DNA from: Streptomyces geranii
GTDB lineage: Bacteria > Actinomycetota > Actinomycetes > Streptomycetales > Streptomycetaceae
Assembly (NCBI RefSeq): GCF_002954775.1
Contig: NZ_KZ672952.1
Coordinates: 62,001 to 126,000 of the forward strand
Length of the DNA stretch: 64,000 nt
Direction of reading: 5' to 3'
Every line of letters starts with the position of its first letter. The stretch's first letter is position 1. The notes under the pieces were generated by a model. It worked only from the letters and a program-made list of their open reading frames with translations. It searched no databases and had not been told where the DNA came from. Below are positions 34,327 to 47,089 of the stretch, one piece after another. A program made the translations under genes and the position numbers.

Positions 34327-34364
34327 GGGCCGGTCGGCCCCCCTCCCTGACCGCCGACCGGCCC
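34327..34364. promoter_or_regulatory. Tandem DevR/OsdR-type boxes upstream of the acs-CBS-flavodoxin operon
   Basis: GGGCCGGTCGGCCC (34327-34340, perfect palindrome apart from the GT/TC centre) and ACCGCCGACCGGCCC (34350-34364, weaker), centres 23 bp apart, about 85-120 bp upstream of the ATG at 34244. Confidence 0.7.
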
Positions 34365-34397
34365 GCTTCCGACGCTGCGACGAGCGGTCATCAGTCG

Positions 34398-37850
<3,453 letters not shown>

Positions 37851-37903
37851 GGGGAGGACTCCGGAAGTCGTGGGCGTAGGGGTCATCGGGCGGTGGAGGC
37901 GGC

Positions 37904-38707
37904 ATGGCCGGCAAGAAGGCGGCACGACTGCCGCGCGACTCGTACGAGAAGGAACTGCTGCGCCTGCAGACCGAGTTGGTGAAGCTGCAGGAGTGGGTGC
38001 GGGCGACCGGGACCCGGCTGGTGGTGGTCTTCGAGGGGCGGGACGCGGCGGGCAAGGGCGGGACGATCAAGCGGGTCGCCGAGCACCTCAACCCGCGTGT
38101 GGCCCGGATCGCGGCGCTGCCGAAGCCGACCGAGCGCGAGCGCACGCAGTGGTACTTCCAGCGGTACGTCGAGCAGTTGCCGGCGGCCGGGGAGATCGTG
38201 CTGTTCGACCGGTCCTGGTACAACCGGGCCGGTGTCGAGCACGTGATGGGCTTCTGCACGAAGGAGGAGCACCAGCTGTTCCTCCGGCAGTGTCCGATCT
38301 TCGAACGCATGCTGGTCGAGGCCGGGGTCCTGCTGCGCAAGTACTGGTTCTCGGTGAGCGACACCGAGCAGCAGGAGCGCTTCCGGCGGCGGCTGGAGGA
38401 CCCGCTGCGGCGCTGGAAGCTCTCGCCGATGGACCTGGAGTCGATCACTCACTGGGAGGCGTACTCCCGGGCCAAGGACGAGATGCTGGTGCACACCGAC
38501 ATCTCCGAGGCACCCTGGTACGTGGTCGAGAGCGACGACAAGCGCCGGGCGCGGCTGAACACCATCGCCCACCTGCTGTCGTCCGTGCCTTACCACGAGG
38601 TACCGCCGCCGGTGCTTGAGCTGCCGGCACGGCCGCCGTCGACCGGCTACCAGCGTCCGCCGCGTGATCTGCAGACCTACGTCCCCGATCACGCTGCGAG
38701 CCTCTGA
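37904..38707 (+). CDS. ppk2: Polyphosphate kinase 2 (PPK2 family)
   Basis: A 267-residue PPK2: Walker [20 protein letters not shown], Walker B and lid [48 protein letters not shown], and [26 protein letters not shown]. Such enzymes transfer phosphate between polyphosphate and nucleoside mono- or diphosphates; the length and motif set fit the single-domain class I type (NDP-phosphorylating). ATG 37904 starts divergently from phosphoketolase. With the Ppx-like protein at 14145 it can let cells recharge nucleotides from polyphosphate when respiration stops. Confidence 0.93.
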   Translation: MAGKKAARLPRDSYEKELLRLQTELVKLQEWVRATGTRLVVVFEGRDAAGKGGTIKRVAEHLNPRVARIAALPKPTERERTQWYFQRYVEQLPAAGEIVLFDRSWYNRAGVEHVMGFCTKEEHQLFLRQCPIFERMLVEAGVLLRKYWFSVSDTEQQERFRRRLEDPLRRWKLSPMDLESITHWEAYSRAKDEMLVHTDISEAPWYVVESDDKRRARLNTIAHLLSSVPYHEVPPPVLELPARPPSTGYQRPPRDLQTYVPDHAASL

Positions 38708-38724
38708 GCGGCCGGTCACCTCGG

Positions 38725-39603
38725 TCACACCCGCTCGGGCACGATGACGACCGGGCAGGCGGAGTGGTGCAGCACGCCGTGGGCGACCCGGCCCAGCTGG
38801 AGCCCGAAGTGCCGCTGCCTGCGGCGGGCCCCGAGGACCAGGAGGTCGGCGTCGCGCGAGGCGTCCACCAGGACGGTCCGGGCATGGCCCTCGACCGTAC
38901 GACGGCGCACCGCGACCCCGGCCGGGACGTCCTGGAGCGCCTTCTCCAGGGCCTCCACCGCCTGCTGCGCGTGCAGCCGGGCGGGTGCCCCGGCGAGCAG
39001 CGGATGGTCGGTGGTCTCGTGCCCGGGGCACCGCCAGGCCCGTACGGCCTCCAGCTCGGCCCCGCGCCGCCGCGCCTCGTCGGCGGCGAAGCGCACCGCC
39101 GCCGAGGCCACCGGCTGCTCGCCCACGCCGACGACCACACGGCCGTGTGTCGCGGGCAGGGCCTGGTTGTCGTGACTGCCGCGCACGACGACCACGGGGC
39201 AGTGGGCGTGTCCGGCCATGGTCAGGCTCACGGAGCCCAGCAGCGCCTCGGTGATGCCGCTGCGGCCTCGGGTGCCGGTCACCAGGAGGGAGGCTCTGCG
39301 GCTCTCCCGTACCAGCGCGTACTCGGGTTCCTCGGCCCGTATGTCGGTGGAGACCTTCACCTCGGGCCGGCGGCTCGTGGCGCGACGGGCGGCGCTCGCC
39401 ACGACGTCCTCGGCCATGACCTGCTCGGACGGCTTGCCCAGGTCCTCGGCGAGGTAGGCGCCCTCGTACCGCTCCCACAGCGAGGCGTACACCAGCCGCA
39501 GGGGCAGCCCGCGTACGGCCGCCTCGTCCGCAGCCCAGTCCACGGCCCGCAGACCGGGCTCGGAGCCGTCGACGCCGACGACGATCGGCAGGTCCGTCGT
39601 CAT
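38725..39603 (-). CDS. Universal stress protein, tandem-domain (4)
   Basis: A 292-residue tandem UspA protein (PIVVGVDGSEPGLRAVDWAADEA; GRVVVGVGEQPVASAAVRFAADEARRRG). Its loops GTRGRSGITEALLGSVSLTMAGHAHCPVVVVRG and GARRRQRHFGLQLGRVAHGVLHHSACPVVIVP fit the ATP-binding pattern. ATG 39603 aligns with its paralogues; a GTG at 39612 overlapping the adh stop as GTGA is an equally good start and implies translational coupling. Third gene of the usp-adh-usp operon read from about 41.65 kb. Confidence 0.92.
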   Translation of the reverse strand: MTTDLPIVVGVDGSEPGLRAVDWAADEAAVRGLPLRLVYASLWERYEGAYLAEDLGKPSEQVMAEDVVASAARRATSRRPEVKVSTDIRAEEPEYALVRESRRASLLVTGTRGRSGITEALLGSVSLTMAGHAHCPVVVVRGSHDNQALPATHGRVVVGVGEQPVASAAVRFAADEARRRGAELEAVRAWRCPGHETTDHPLLAGAPARLHAQQAVEALEKALQDVPAGVAVRRRTVEGHARTVLVDASRDADLLVLGARRRQRHFGLQLGRVAHGVLHHSACPVVIVPERV

Positions 39604-39608
39604 CTCCG

Positions 39609-40631
39609 TCACCGCCCCGCTTCCAGGTCGAAGACGATCCGGGCCTTGACCTCACCGCGCAGTACCTCGTCGATGCACTCGTTGACGGAGGCCAGCGGGC
39701 GGGTCTCGCTGATGACCCGGGTCCGGCCCGCCGCGTGCAGCCGGAAGACCTCGGCGAGGTCCTGCCGGGTGCCGACGATCGAGCCGATGACGGAGGTGCC
39801 GTTGAGGACGGTGTCGAAGATGGGCACGCGGACCGTGCCGTGCGCGGGCAGAGCGACCATGACCAGCTTGCCGCCGCGCCGCAGTCCGGCGTTGACCGCC
39901 TCGAAGGCCGCGTCGTTCACGGCGAGCGCGATCGCTGCGTGCGCGCCGCCGTGCTGCTTCAGGACCGCGCCGACGTCGTCCTTGCGGGCGTCGACGATGA
40001 TGTCGGCGCCCAGTTCGGCGGCGAGTTCGAGCTTCTCGTCGGTGACGTCGATCGCGGCGACGGTGGCCCCGGCGATCTTCGCGTACTGCACGGCCAGGTG
40101 ACCGAGCCCACCCACGCCGGAGATCGCCACGAGCTGCGCGGGCTTCACCTCGGCGACCTTGAGCGCCTTGTACGTCGTGACGCCCGCGCAGGTCAGCGGG
40201 GCGGCGTCGACGGCACTGACGCCGTCCGGCACGGGCTGCGCGAAGTCGGCCCAGGCCAGCATCTTCTCGGCGTAACCGCCGTCGCAGCCGTACCCGGTGT
40301 TGATCTGCTGCTCGCAGAGGGTCTCCCAGCCGGACAGGCAGTGCTCGCACCGCCCGCAGGCCCTGCCGAGCCAGGGCACGGCGACCCGCTGTCCGATGCT
40401 CAGGTGGGTGACGCCGGCGCCGAGCTTCTCGACGAGGCCGACGCCCTCGTGGCCGGGCACGAAGGGCGGGCTGGGCTTGACGGGCCAGTCGCCGTGGGCG
40501 GCGTGGATGTCGGTGTGGCACAGCCCGGAGGCCTCGACACGGACCCGGACCTGGCCGGGGCCGGGCTCGGGGTCGGGGCGGTCCTCGATGACCAGGGGCT
40601 CGCCGAAGGCTCGTACGACCGCTGCCTTCAT
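39609..40631 (-). CDS. adh: Zinc-dependent alcohol dehydrogenase (AdhP/AdhA type)
   Basis: A 340-residue medium-chain dehydrogenase: catalytic-zinc residues in EASGLCHTDIHAAHGDW and PFVPGHEGVGLVEKLG, a structural-zinc loop GRACGRCEHCLSGWETLC, and the NAD-binding AISGVGGLGHLAVQYAKIAGATVAAIDV. It is close to the ethanol-active AdhP family, so it can reduce acetaldehyde and recycle NADH in fermentation. ATG 40631 has GAGGAG nine bases upstream; the TTG at 40640 touches that site and is rejected. It lies 45 bp after a Usp gene and overlaps the next one, forming an operon under tandem DevR-type boxes. A second adh of the region is broken (27000-28085). Confidence 0.94.
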   Translation of the reverse strand: MKAAVVRAFGEPLVIEDRPDPEPGPGQVRVRVEASGLCHTDIHAAHGDWPVKPSPPFVPGHEGVGLVEKLGAGVTHLSIGQRVAVPWLGRACGRCEHCLSGWETLCEQQINTGYGCDGGYAEKMLAWADFAQPVPDGVSAVDAAPLTCAGVTTYKALKVAEVKPAQLVAISGVGGLGHLAVQYAKIAGATVAAIDVTDEKLELAAELGADIIVDARKDDVGAVLKQHGGAHAAIALAVNDAAFEAVNAGLRRGGKLVMVALPAHGTVRVPIFDTVLNGTSVIGSIVGTRQDLAEVFRLHAAGRTRVISETRPLASVNECIDEVLRGEVKARIVFDLEAGR

Positions 40632-40676
40632 GGGGTTCAACTCCTCGGGTTCCTGGGGGTCTTCGGGTGCGGGACG

Positions 40677-41582
40677 TCAGTCGTGCGGGACGACGGCGAC
40701 GGGGGCGGCGGAGTGGTGCAGGACGGCGTGGACGACCGGGCCGATGTGGGTGCCGAACGGGTTGCGGCGGATCCGGCGGCCCACGACGACCAGGGAGGCC
40801 TCGCGGGAAGCGTCGACGAGGTGGTTGCCGGGCGTGCCGTAGAGGGACTCCTCGGTGACCTCGATGTCCGGGTGCTTGTCCCGCCACGGGCGCAGGAACT
40901 CGGTCAGGGCGACGGTCTCGCGGCGGGCGAGGGCGCCGTGGAGTTCGAGGTCGGTGGCCAGGCCGTAGGCGTAGTACGGGGGCGGGTTCCAGCCGTGCAC
41001 GACCCGCAGGGAGGTACCGCGACGGGCCGCCGCGGCGAAGGCGAACTCGATCAGGTCCTCGTCAGGGCTCCCGATGTCGAGGCCGAGGACGACGGGCCGG
41101 AACGGGGTCGCGGCGGACGGGATGCCGGCCGGGTCCATCTCGTGCTCGTCGGCTGCCTGTTCCCCGGCCCGGACCAGGACGACCGGCCGCTCGGCGTGCG
41201 CCACGGTCGACAGGCCGGCCGAGCCGACCATGAAGCCGCCGATGCCGCTCATTCCACGCGAGCCCAGCACCAGCAGCTCGGCGTCCTTCGCCGCGTCCGC
41301 CAGGACGTCGGCGGGGTGCCCGGACAGCTGCTCGGTGGTCACTTCCAGGCCGGGGTGCCGCAGGCGGATGCCTTCGGCGGCCTCGCGCGGAATGCGCTCG
41401 GTCCAGTGGGCTTGCGTCTCGGCTCCGAGCAGCGGCGCCTGCGCCATGGGAGCCGGGACCGGCTCCCACACGTGCACCAGCTTCAGCGGCAGGCCCAGCA
41501 GCCCGGCCTCGCGGGCCGCCCACTCGGCGGCGGCCAGGCTTTCGCTCGAACCGTCGACGCCGACGGTGATGGTGCGGGTCAT
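40677..41582 (-). CDS. Universal stress protein, tandem-domain (5)
   Basis: A 301-residue tandem UspA protein (TITVGVDGSSESLAAAEWAAREA; PVVLGLDIGSPDEDLIEFAFAAA), with ATP loops GSRGMSGIGGFMVGSAGLSTVAHAERPVVLVR and GRRIRRNPFGTHIGPVVHAVLHHSAAPVAVV. It is particularly similar to the protein at 23961, suggesting recent duplication. ATG 41582 is the first start of the usp-adh-usp operon; tandem DevR-type boxes lie 65-100 bp upstream. Confidence 0.93.
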   Translation of the reverse strand: MTRTITVGVDGSSESLAAAEWAAREAGLLGLPLKLVHVWEPVPAPMAQAPLLGAETQAHWTERIPREAAEGIRLRHPGLEVTTEQLSGHPADVLADAAKDAELLVLGSRGMSGIGGFMVGSAGLSTVAHAERPVVLVRAGEQAADEHEMDPAGIPSAATPFRPVVLGLDIGSPDEDLIEFAFAAAARRGTSLRVVHGWNPPPYYAYGLATDLELHGALARRETVALTEFLRPWRDKHPDIEVTEESLYGTPGNHLVDASREASLVVVGRRIRRNPFGTHIGPVVHAVLHHSAAPVAVVPHD

Positions 41583-41645
41583 GATCTCCACCTCTTGAAT
41601 CGGGGGCTCTGATACGAGCCTTGTCTCCGGACGAGGCCCTGGGCA

Positions 41646-41680
41646 GGGGCCGCAGGTCCCTGCCCAGGGCCGACCGGCCC
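41646..41680. promoter_or_regulatory. Tandem DevR/OsdR-type boxes upstream of the usp-adh-usp operon
   Basis: GGGGCCGCAGGTCCC (41646-41660) and AGGGCCGACCGGCCC (41666-41680), centres 20 bp apart. The first sits inside an inverted repeat (41639-41648 against 41658-41667, arms CTGGGCAGGG/CCCTGCCCAG) that may also terminate the DoxX gene ending at 41741. Confidence 0.7.
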
Positions 41681-41740
41681 CATCGGCCGGTGTCGTGGAG
41701 CGGCGGACCCACCGACGTGGTCCGCCGCCCCTCCCGCGGA

Positions 41741-42370
41741 TCAGCGCAGCCAGGGGCTGCGGCGGACCAGCGGGAGCTTGGCCCACAGCCGGCCGAGTCC
41801 GAGGGCGTCCCCGGCGGAGGCGGCGGCCAGGGCGATCAGGACGACGGCGTAGACGACGTGGTACTCGGCGAACGGGTTCGTCGACATGCTCGGCGAGCCG
41901 TCGGAGAGGTGCTGGGCGGGCGGCCACTCGGCGACCCACATCAGCGCCATCATCAAGGTGCCCGCGAGGGCCGCGAACCGCAGCGCCACACCGGCGATCA
42001 GCGCGACACCGATGCCGAGGAGGCCGAGCATGAACAGCCAGTCGGCCCAGGCGGCCCCGGCCCAGTCGTGGAAGGTCGACTCCATCGGCCCCGCGGCCAC
42101 CGAGCCGAGGAAGCCCTTGGTGGGCGAGCCGCCGTCGATCCAGCCCTTGCCGGAGGAGGTGGCGTAGCCGAGGCCGAAGGTCTTGTCGAGGAACGCCCAC
42201 AGGAAGACGAACCCGGTGAGCAGGCGCAGGGACGCGAGGACGTAGGCCCGCGCGGTGTGCGTGTCGCTGAGTGCCGACACGGCGGACTCGGAGGTGGCGG
42301 CGTTCCGGTTCCTGCGGAAGGACGGCAGGTGGAAGCCAGAACTCCGGTGAGGGTGCTCGTGCACGGCCAT
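41741..42370 (-). CDS. DoxX-family membrane protein
   Basis: A 209-residue protein with a polar N-terminal tail of about 45 residues followed by four hydrophobic segments (YVLASLRLLTGFVFLWAFLDKTFG; WLFMLGLLGIGVALIAGVALRFAALAGTLMMALMWVA; YHVVYAVVLIALAAASAG). The RLLTGFVFLWAFLDKTFGLGYAT start is typical of DoxX/thiosulfate:quinone oxidoreductase small subunit-like proteins. A lumenal loop holds KGWIDGGSPTKGFLGS. Such proteins assist quinone-linked redox or oxidative-stress systems. ATG 42370 has GAAGGGA upstream. Divergent from the hypothetical gene at 42569, with DevR-type boxes between them. Confidence 0.85.
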   Translation of the reverse strand: MAVHEHPHRSSGFHLPSFRRNRNAATSESAVSALSDTHTARAYVLASLRLLTGFVFLWAFLDKTFGLGYATSSGKGWIDGGSPTKGFLGSVAAGPMESTFHDWAGAAWADWLFMLGLLGIGVALIAGVALRFAALAGTLMMALMWVAEWPPAQHLSDGSPSMSTNPFAEYHVVYAVVLIALAAASAGDALGLGRLWAKLPLVRRSPWLR

Positions 42371-42462
42371 GGCGGTGATCCCTTCGGGGACGGTTGGGGT
42401 GAGGGGCGGTTCGGTCGCTGTCTGACGTCCCTCACTCTGGTCTCGTGAGACCGCTGCCGCCG

Positions 42463-42499
42463 GATGCCGAAGGTCCGCGGCCGTTGGGCCGAACGGCCC
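42463..42499. promoter_or_regulatory. Tandem DevR/OsdR-type boxes, doxX / hypothetical gene
   Basis: GATGCCGAAGGTCCG (42463-42477, weak) and TGGGCCGAACGGCCC (42485-42499, strong), centres 22 bp apart. A further perfect palindrome, GGTCTCGTGAGACC (42439-42452), lies another turn and a half away and may be a different operator. Confidence 0.65.
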
Positions 42500-42568
42500 T
42501 GTCCGCGGGGGCTGTTGGGGTGCGTGGACGGCTTCGGCCTCGTCGCCGAGTACGAGACCTCCGAGGAC

Positions 42569-43042
42569 ATGTTCAGCAGGCCGACAGCCACCCTGACCGG
42601 GGTGCGCGTCCTTCCCTTGGACGAGCCGCGCGCACCGCTCAGCGATGAGATCACCGCCCTGGAGCACGACTTCGACCGGCTGGGGATGACCGTCGCGAAG
42701 AACTGCTACCGGCAGGCCGTGGACAACCTCGTCGAGCAGCATTTCGAGGCGGCGAACGGACAGTTGAGGGCCATGTTCGAGGCCGTGGTCGTCCACATGG
42801 CCACGGCACACGGATTCACCACCACCCAGCAGGGTGCTGGAGGAGCCGCCATCGCCTACCTCATCGCTGAGGATCTGCTGCCCGTGACGGACAGCGGGAA
42901 CTTCGTGCGTGCCCTGTGGCAGATCACGCACACCAACGGACCGCATCCGGGCACCTCGTACGCCGGCGAGGCACACTTCCGCCTCCAGGCCGTGACCGGT
43001 GCGGCCCGCTACCTGATCGACCGCTTCACCCCGGCTCAGTAG
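42569..43042 (+). CDS. Hypothetical protein, DevR-box controlled
   Basis: A 157-residue protein from ATG 42569 (CCGAGG upstream); a GTG at 42524 would add 15 residues. It begins with a polar segment and continues as alpha-helical sequence (SDEITALEHDFDRLGMTVAKNCYRQAVDNLVEQHFEAANGQLRAMFEAVVVHMATAHGF, later GAGGAAIAYLIAEDLLPVTDSGNFVRALWQITHTNG). I recognise no family. The start could not be further upstream because the strong DevR-type box is at 42485. Its TAG (43040-43042) overlaps the last codons of the opposite-strand pflA gene, whose TGA is at 43036-43038. Confidence 0.65.
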   Translation: MFSRPTATLTGVRVLPLDEPRAPLSDEITALEHDFDRLGMTVAKNCYRQAVDNLVEQHFEAANGQLRAMFEAVVVHMATAHGFTTTQQGAGGAAIAYLIAEDLLPVTDSGNFVRALWQITHTNGPHPGTSYAGEAHFRLQAVTGAARYLIDRFTPAQ

Positions 43043-43782
43043 GCCTTCAGGCCGCGCTCCCGGAACCGCTCCCGCACCCGCTCGACCGACTCCCGTGCAG
43101 GAACCGGTGTGTCGCGCAGCGGGAACGGGATGCCGAGGGCCTCGTACTTCGCGGCGCCGAGCTTGTGGAACGGCAGGACGTCGACCCGGTCGACCGAGCC
43201 GAGGCCCGCGACGAAGGCGGCGAGCCCCGCCACGGCTTCCGGGTCGTCCGTCCAGCCGGGGACCAGGACGTACCGGATCCACATCGGGACGCCCAGGCGG
43301 TCCAACCGGGTGGCGAAACCGAGGGTGGGGGCGAGTTCGCCGCCGGTCAGTCGGCGGTAGGCCGGGACGTCGAAGGACTTGATGTCCAGCAGCACCAGGT
43401 CGGTGTGGGCGAGGAGTTCGTCGCTCGCGCGGGCGCCGAGAAAGCCGGAGGTGTCGAGGGCGGTGTGCAGCCCGGCTTCCTTGCTGCGGCGCAGGATCTC
43501 GCCGGTGAAGGCGGGCTGGAGCAGCGGCTCGCCGCCCGTGACGGTCACCCCGCCGCCGGCCGTGGTGAGGAAGGCGCGGTACTTCTCGATCTCCGCCATC
43601 ACCTCGTCGACGGTCGTCTCCCTGCCGTCGCGCATGTGCCAGGTGTCGGGGTTGGCGCAGTAGAGACAGCGCAGCGGGCAGCCGGAGACGAAGAGGACGA
43701 ACCGGGTCCCGGGCCCGTCCACACCGGTGGACAGGTCCCAGGAGTGGATCCGGCCGGTGGTCGAGGTGCGCATGGTGCTCAC
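43036..43782 (-). CDS. pflA: Pyruvate formate-lyase activating enzyme (radical SAM)
   Basis: A 248-residue radical-SAM protein. The [28 protein letters not shown] segment carries the CxxxCxxC iron-sulfur motif, with [13 protein letters not shown] as SAM-binding strand and LDIKSFD further on. It installs the glycyl radical on pyruvate formate-lyase. GTG 43782 overlaps the pfl stop as GTGA (an ATG at 43773 is possible). Length equals E. coli PflA (about 246). Its presence next to a complete pfl argues that the pair is functional. Confidence 0.94.
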   Translation of the reverse strand: MSTMRTSTTGRIHSWDLSTGVDGPGTRFVLFVSGCPLRCLYCANPDTWHMRDGRETTVDEVMAEIEKYRAFLTTAGGGVTVTGGEPLLQPAFTGEILRRSKEAGLHTALDTSGFLGARASDELLAHTDLVLLDIKSFDVPAYRRLTGGELAPTLGFATRLDRLGVPMWIRYVLVPGWTDDPEAVAGLAAFVAGLGSVDRVDVLPFHKLGAAKYEALGIPFPLRDTPVPARESVERVRERFRERGLKAY

Positions 43783-46040
43783 AGCGATCCGTGGAAGGTA
43801 CGGCTGATCACGTCGAGCTGCTGCTCCCGCGTCAGCCGGACGAAGTTGACCGCGTACCCGGACACGCGGATGGTCAGGTCCGGGTACTTCTCCGGGTGGT
43901 GCATCGCGTCCTCCAGCGTGGCCCGGTCGAGGACGTTGACGTTCATGTGGAAGCCGCCGGAGGCCGTGTAGGCGTCGAGGATGCCCACCAGGTGCCCGGC
44001 ACGCTCGTCGGGGTTGTGGCCCAGACCCTCGGGCGTGACCGTCGTGGTCAGCGAGATGCCGTCGCGGGCCTGCTCGTACGGCAGCTTGGCCACCGACAGC
44101 GCCGAGGCGGCGACCCCGTGCCGGTCGCGGCCGTTCATCGGGTTGGCGCCGGGCGCGAAGGGGGCTCCGGCCCGGCGGCCGTCGGGGGTGTTGCCGGTGT
44201 GCTGGCCGTAGACGACGTTCGAGGTGATCGTCAGCACGGACTGGGTGTGTTCGGCGCCCCGGTAGGTGGGGTGCCTGCGCACCTTCGCCATGAACGACTC
44301 CACCAGCCCCACGGCGATGCCGTCGGCGCGGTCGTCGTTGTTGCCGTACGCCGGGAAGTCACCCTCGGTGCGGAAGTCGACGGCCAGCCCGGTGCCGTCC
44401 CGGAAGACCTTCACCCGCGCGTACTTGACGGCGGACAGGCTGTCGGCGGCGACGGACAGACCGGCGATGCCGCAGGCCATGAAGCGGTGCACGGGGTGGT
44501 CGTGCAGAGCCATCTCGACGCGCTCGTAGGCGTACTTGTCATGCATGTAGTGGATGACGTTCAGCGCGTCGACGTAGGTCTTGGCCAGCCAGTCCAGAAC
44601 GCGGTCGTACGCCGCCGACAGCTCGTCGTGGTCCAGGTACTCCCCGGTGAGCGGGGGCGCCGCGGGCGCGATCTGGGCGCCGGTCATCTCGTCCCGGCCG
44701 CCGTTGACCGCGTACAGCAGGGCCTTGGCCAGGTTGACCCGAGCCCCGAAGAACTGCATCTGCTTGCCCACCGCCATCGCCGACACGCAGCAGGCGATCG
44801 CGGTGTCGTCGCCGGTGCGGGGGCGGGTCAGTTCGTCGGACTCGTACTGGACGGCGCTGGTGTCGATCGAGACCTGGGCGCAGAACTCCTTGAAACCGAA
44901 GGGGAGTTGGGGCGACCACAGGACGGTCAGGTTCGGCTCCGGTGCCGGGCCGAGGTTGTACAGGGTCTGCAGGAAGCGGAAGGAGGTGCGGGTGACCAGC
45001 GTACGGCCGTCCTGGCCCATGCCCCCGATGGACTCCGTCACCCAGGTCGGGTCGCCGGAGAACAGGGCGTCGTACTCGGGGGTGCGCAGGAACCGTACGA
45101 TCCGCAGCTTGATCACGAAGTCGTCGATCAGCTCCTGGGCGCGGGATTCGTCGATGACCCCCTCGTCGAGGTCCCGCTGGAGGTACACGTCGAGGAACGT
45201 GGACGTGCGGCCGAGAGACATCGCGGCGCCGTTCTGCTCCTTCACGGCGGCGAGGTAGCCGAGGTAGAGCCACTGCACGGCCTCATGGGCGGTGGCGGCG
45301 GGCCGGGTGACGTCGCACCCGTACGAGGCCGCCATCTCGGCCAGTTCGCCCAACGCCCTTGTCTGCTCGGCGAGTTCCTCGCGGTCGCGGATGACGTCGG
45401 CGGTGGAGGGGCGGGCGTCCAGCAGGGCCCGCTCGGCCTGCTTGGCCTCGATCAGCCGGTCCGTGCCGTACAGCGCGACCCGCCGGTAGTCGCCGATGAT
45501 CCGGCCCCGACCGTAGGCGTCGGGCAGCCCGGTGATGATCCCGGCCTTGCGGGCGGCGCGCATCTCGGGGGTGTAGGCGTCGAAGACACCGTCGTTGTGA
45601 GTCTTGCGGTAGGTCCCGAAAACCCGGGTGACGAACGGGTCGGGCTCGTAGCCGTACGCCTTCAGACCGCTCTCCACCATCCGCAGGCCGCCGTTCGGCA
45701 TGATCGCGCGCCTGAGCGGGGCGTCGGTCTGGAGGCCGACGATCAGTTCGCGGTCGCGGTCGATCCAGCCGGGGGCGTGCGAGGTGATCGTGGAGGGGGT
45801 GGCGGTGTCGACGTCGAGGACGCCCCGGCGCCGCTCCTCCGGGAACAGCGCGCTGACCTTCTCCCAGACCGCGCGAGTGCGGTCGGTGGGTCCGGTCAGG
45901 AAGGTCGCGTCGCCTTCGTACGGCGTGTAGTTGGCCTGGATGAAGTCGCGCACGTCGACGTGCTCGCGCCAGCCGCTTCCCGCGAAGTCCCGCCAGGCGT
46001 CGGCCGTCGTCCGGTTGTCCGCTGTCACGGTGATGGTCAT
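43779..46040 (-). CDS. pflB: Pyruvate formate-lyase (formate C-acetyltransferase)
   Basis: A 753-residue glycyl-radical enzyme converting pyruvate + CoA to acetyl-CoA + formate without oxygen. Matches to E. coli PflB run throughout: [41 protein letters not shown], catalytic Cys417-Cys418 in [37 protein letters not shown] block ([15 protein letters not shown]), and radical Gly728 in [12 protein letters not shown]. All catalytic residues are present. ATG 46040 is conventional. pflA overlaps its 3' end. A DevR-type box lies about 90 bp upstream. Glycyl-radical enzymes are destroyed by oxygen, so their occurrence in a Streptomyces-like genome is striking. Confidence 0.96.
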   Translation of the reverse strand: MTITVTADNRTTADAWRDFAGSGWREHVDVRDFIQANYTPYEGDATFLTGPTDRTRAVWEKVSALFPEERRRGVLDVDTATPSTITSHAPGWIDRDRELIVGLQTDAPLRRAIMPNGGLRMVESGLKAYGYEPDPFVTRVFGTYRKTHNDGVFDAYTPEMRAARKAGIITGLPDAYGRGRIIGDYRRVALYGTDRLIEAKQAERALLDARPSTADVIRDREELAEQTRALGELAEMAASYGCDVTRPAATAHEAVQWLYLGYLAAVKEQNGAAMSLGRTSTFLDVYLQRDLDEGVIDESRAQELIDDFVIKLRIVRFLRTPEYDALFSGDPTWVTESIGGMGQDGRTLVTRTSFRFLQTLYNLGPAPEPNLTVLWSPQLPFGFKEFCAQVSIDTSAVQYESDELTRPRTGDDTAIACCVSAMAVGKQMQFFGARVNLAKALLYAVNGGRDEMTGAQIAPAAPPLTGEYLDHDELSAAYDRVLDWLAKTYVDALNVIHYMHDKYAYERVEMALHDHPVHRFMACGIAGLSVAADSLSAVKYARVKVFRDGTGLAVDFRTEGDFPAYGNNDDRADGIAVGLVESFMAKVRRHPTYRGAEHTQSVLTITSNVVYGQHTGNTPDGRRAGAPFAPGANPMNGRDRHGVAASALSVAKLPYEQARDGISLTTTVTPEGLGHNPDERAGHLVGILDAYTASGGFHMNVNVLDRATLEDAMHHPEKYPDLTIRVSGYAVNFVRLTREQQLDVISRTFHGSL

Positions 46041-46102
46041 CGCCGTTTCCTCCCGCGCTCGTGGTCCGCTTCCGATCCTGGTGAATGGCGGTGGCCGTGG
46101 GC

Positions 46103-46140
46103 AGTGCCGACCAGGGCCAGGGGTGGGGCCATACGGCCCC
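46103..46140. promoter_or_regulatory. DevR/OsdR-type boxes upstream of pflBA
   Basis: GGGGCCATACGGCCCC (46125-46140, perfect 6-bp arms extended by GT/AC) and a weaker AGTGCCGACCAGGGC (46103-46117), centres about 22 bp apart. They lie between the arcC stop (46163) and the pflB start (46040), giving pflBA its own promoter. Confidence 0.72.
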
Positions 46141-46162
46141 ACCCCCCTCCTGCCGTACGGCC

Positions 46163-47086
46163 TCAGGCGGCGGTGAGATCGGGGCGGACGAGGGTGCCCG
46201 ACCTGCCGTGGACGATCTCGTACGCCGCGTCCAGGGCCCCGATCGCCGCCAGTCCGCCGGTGCGCTCGACGAACCGGGCGGCGGCCTCGGCCTTCGGTCC
46301 CATGGAGCCCTCCGGGAAGTCGCCGCCGCGCAGTTGGGCAGGGGTGGCGTCGATGACGGGCCGCTGGGCCGGGGTGCCGTAGCCCTCGTAGACGTTCGGG
46401 ACGTCGGTGAGGATGAGCAGGAAGTCGGCCTTGAGGTCCTCGGCGAGCAGGGCGGCGGTGAGGTCCTTGTCGATGACCGCCTCCACTCCGGTCAGTGCGC
46501 CGGTGTCGCGGTCGGCGGTGACGGGGATTCCTCCACCGCCGGCGCAGATGACGAGTGTGCCGCCGCTGAGCAGTTCGTGGATAGTGTCCGTCTCCACGAT
46601 CCGTTCGGGTGCCGGGGAGGGGACGACGCGACGCCAGTCCGTCCCGTCCTTGGCGATGTGCCACCCGTTCCTGCGGGCCAGGAGCTCGGCCGACTCCCGG
46701 GGGTACACCTGGCCGACGAACTTCGTGGGCCGGTCGAAGGCCGGGTCGTCGGCCCGGACGACGGTGTGGGTGACCAGGGCGGCGATCGGGTGGCCGGGCA
46801 GGGCGTTGTGCAGGGTGCGGGCGAGCAGGGAGCCGATCATGCCTTCGGTCTGGGCGCCGAGGAGGTCCAGCGGATAGGGGGCGGTGAGGGAGCGGTCGGC
46901 CGCGCTCTCCAGGGCGAGCAGGCCGACCTGGGGGCCGTTGCCGTGGGTGATGACCAGTTCGTGGTCGTGGGCGAGGGCGGCGAGCGCCGTGGCGACGCGC
47001 TCGATGTTGGCCTCCTGTACGGCGGCGTCGGGGCGTTCGCCCCGGTGCAGCAGGGCGTTGCCGCCGAGGGCTGCGACGATGCGCAT
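46163..47086 (-). CDS. arcC: Carbamate kinase
   Basis: A 307-residue amino-acid-kinase fold enzyme: [120 protein letters not shown]. It makes ATP from carbamoyl phosphate + ADP, the energy-yielding last step of the arginine deiminase pathway. ATG 47086 lies 3 bp after the arcB stop. Last gene of the arc operon. Confidence 0.96.
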   Translation of the reverse strand: MRIVAALGGNALLHRGERPDAAVQEANIERVATALAALAHDHELVITHGNGPQVGLLALESAADRSLTAPYPLDLLGAQTEGMIGSLLARTLHNALPGHPIAALVTHTVVRADDPAFDRPTKFVGQVYPRESAELLARRNGWHIAKDGTDWRRVVPSPAPERIVETDTIHELLSGGTLVICAGGGGIPVTADRDTGALTGVEAVIDKDLTAALLAEDLKADFLLILTDVPNVYEGYGTPAQRPVIDATPAQLRGGDFPEGSMGPKAEAAARFVERTGGLAAIGALDAAYEIVHGRSGTLVRPDLTAA

Positions 47087-47089
47087 GGC

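Noticed and set aside
43791..46382. An 863-residue + strand frame opposite pflB
   Set aside because: Antisense shadow of a clearly conserved enzyme.
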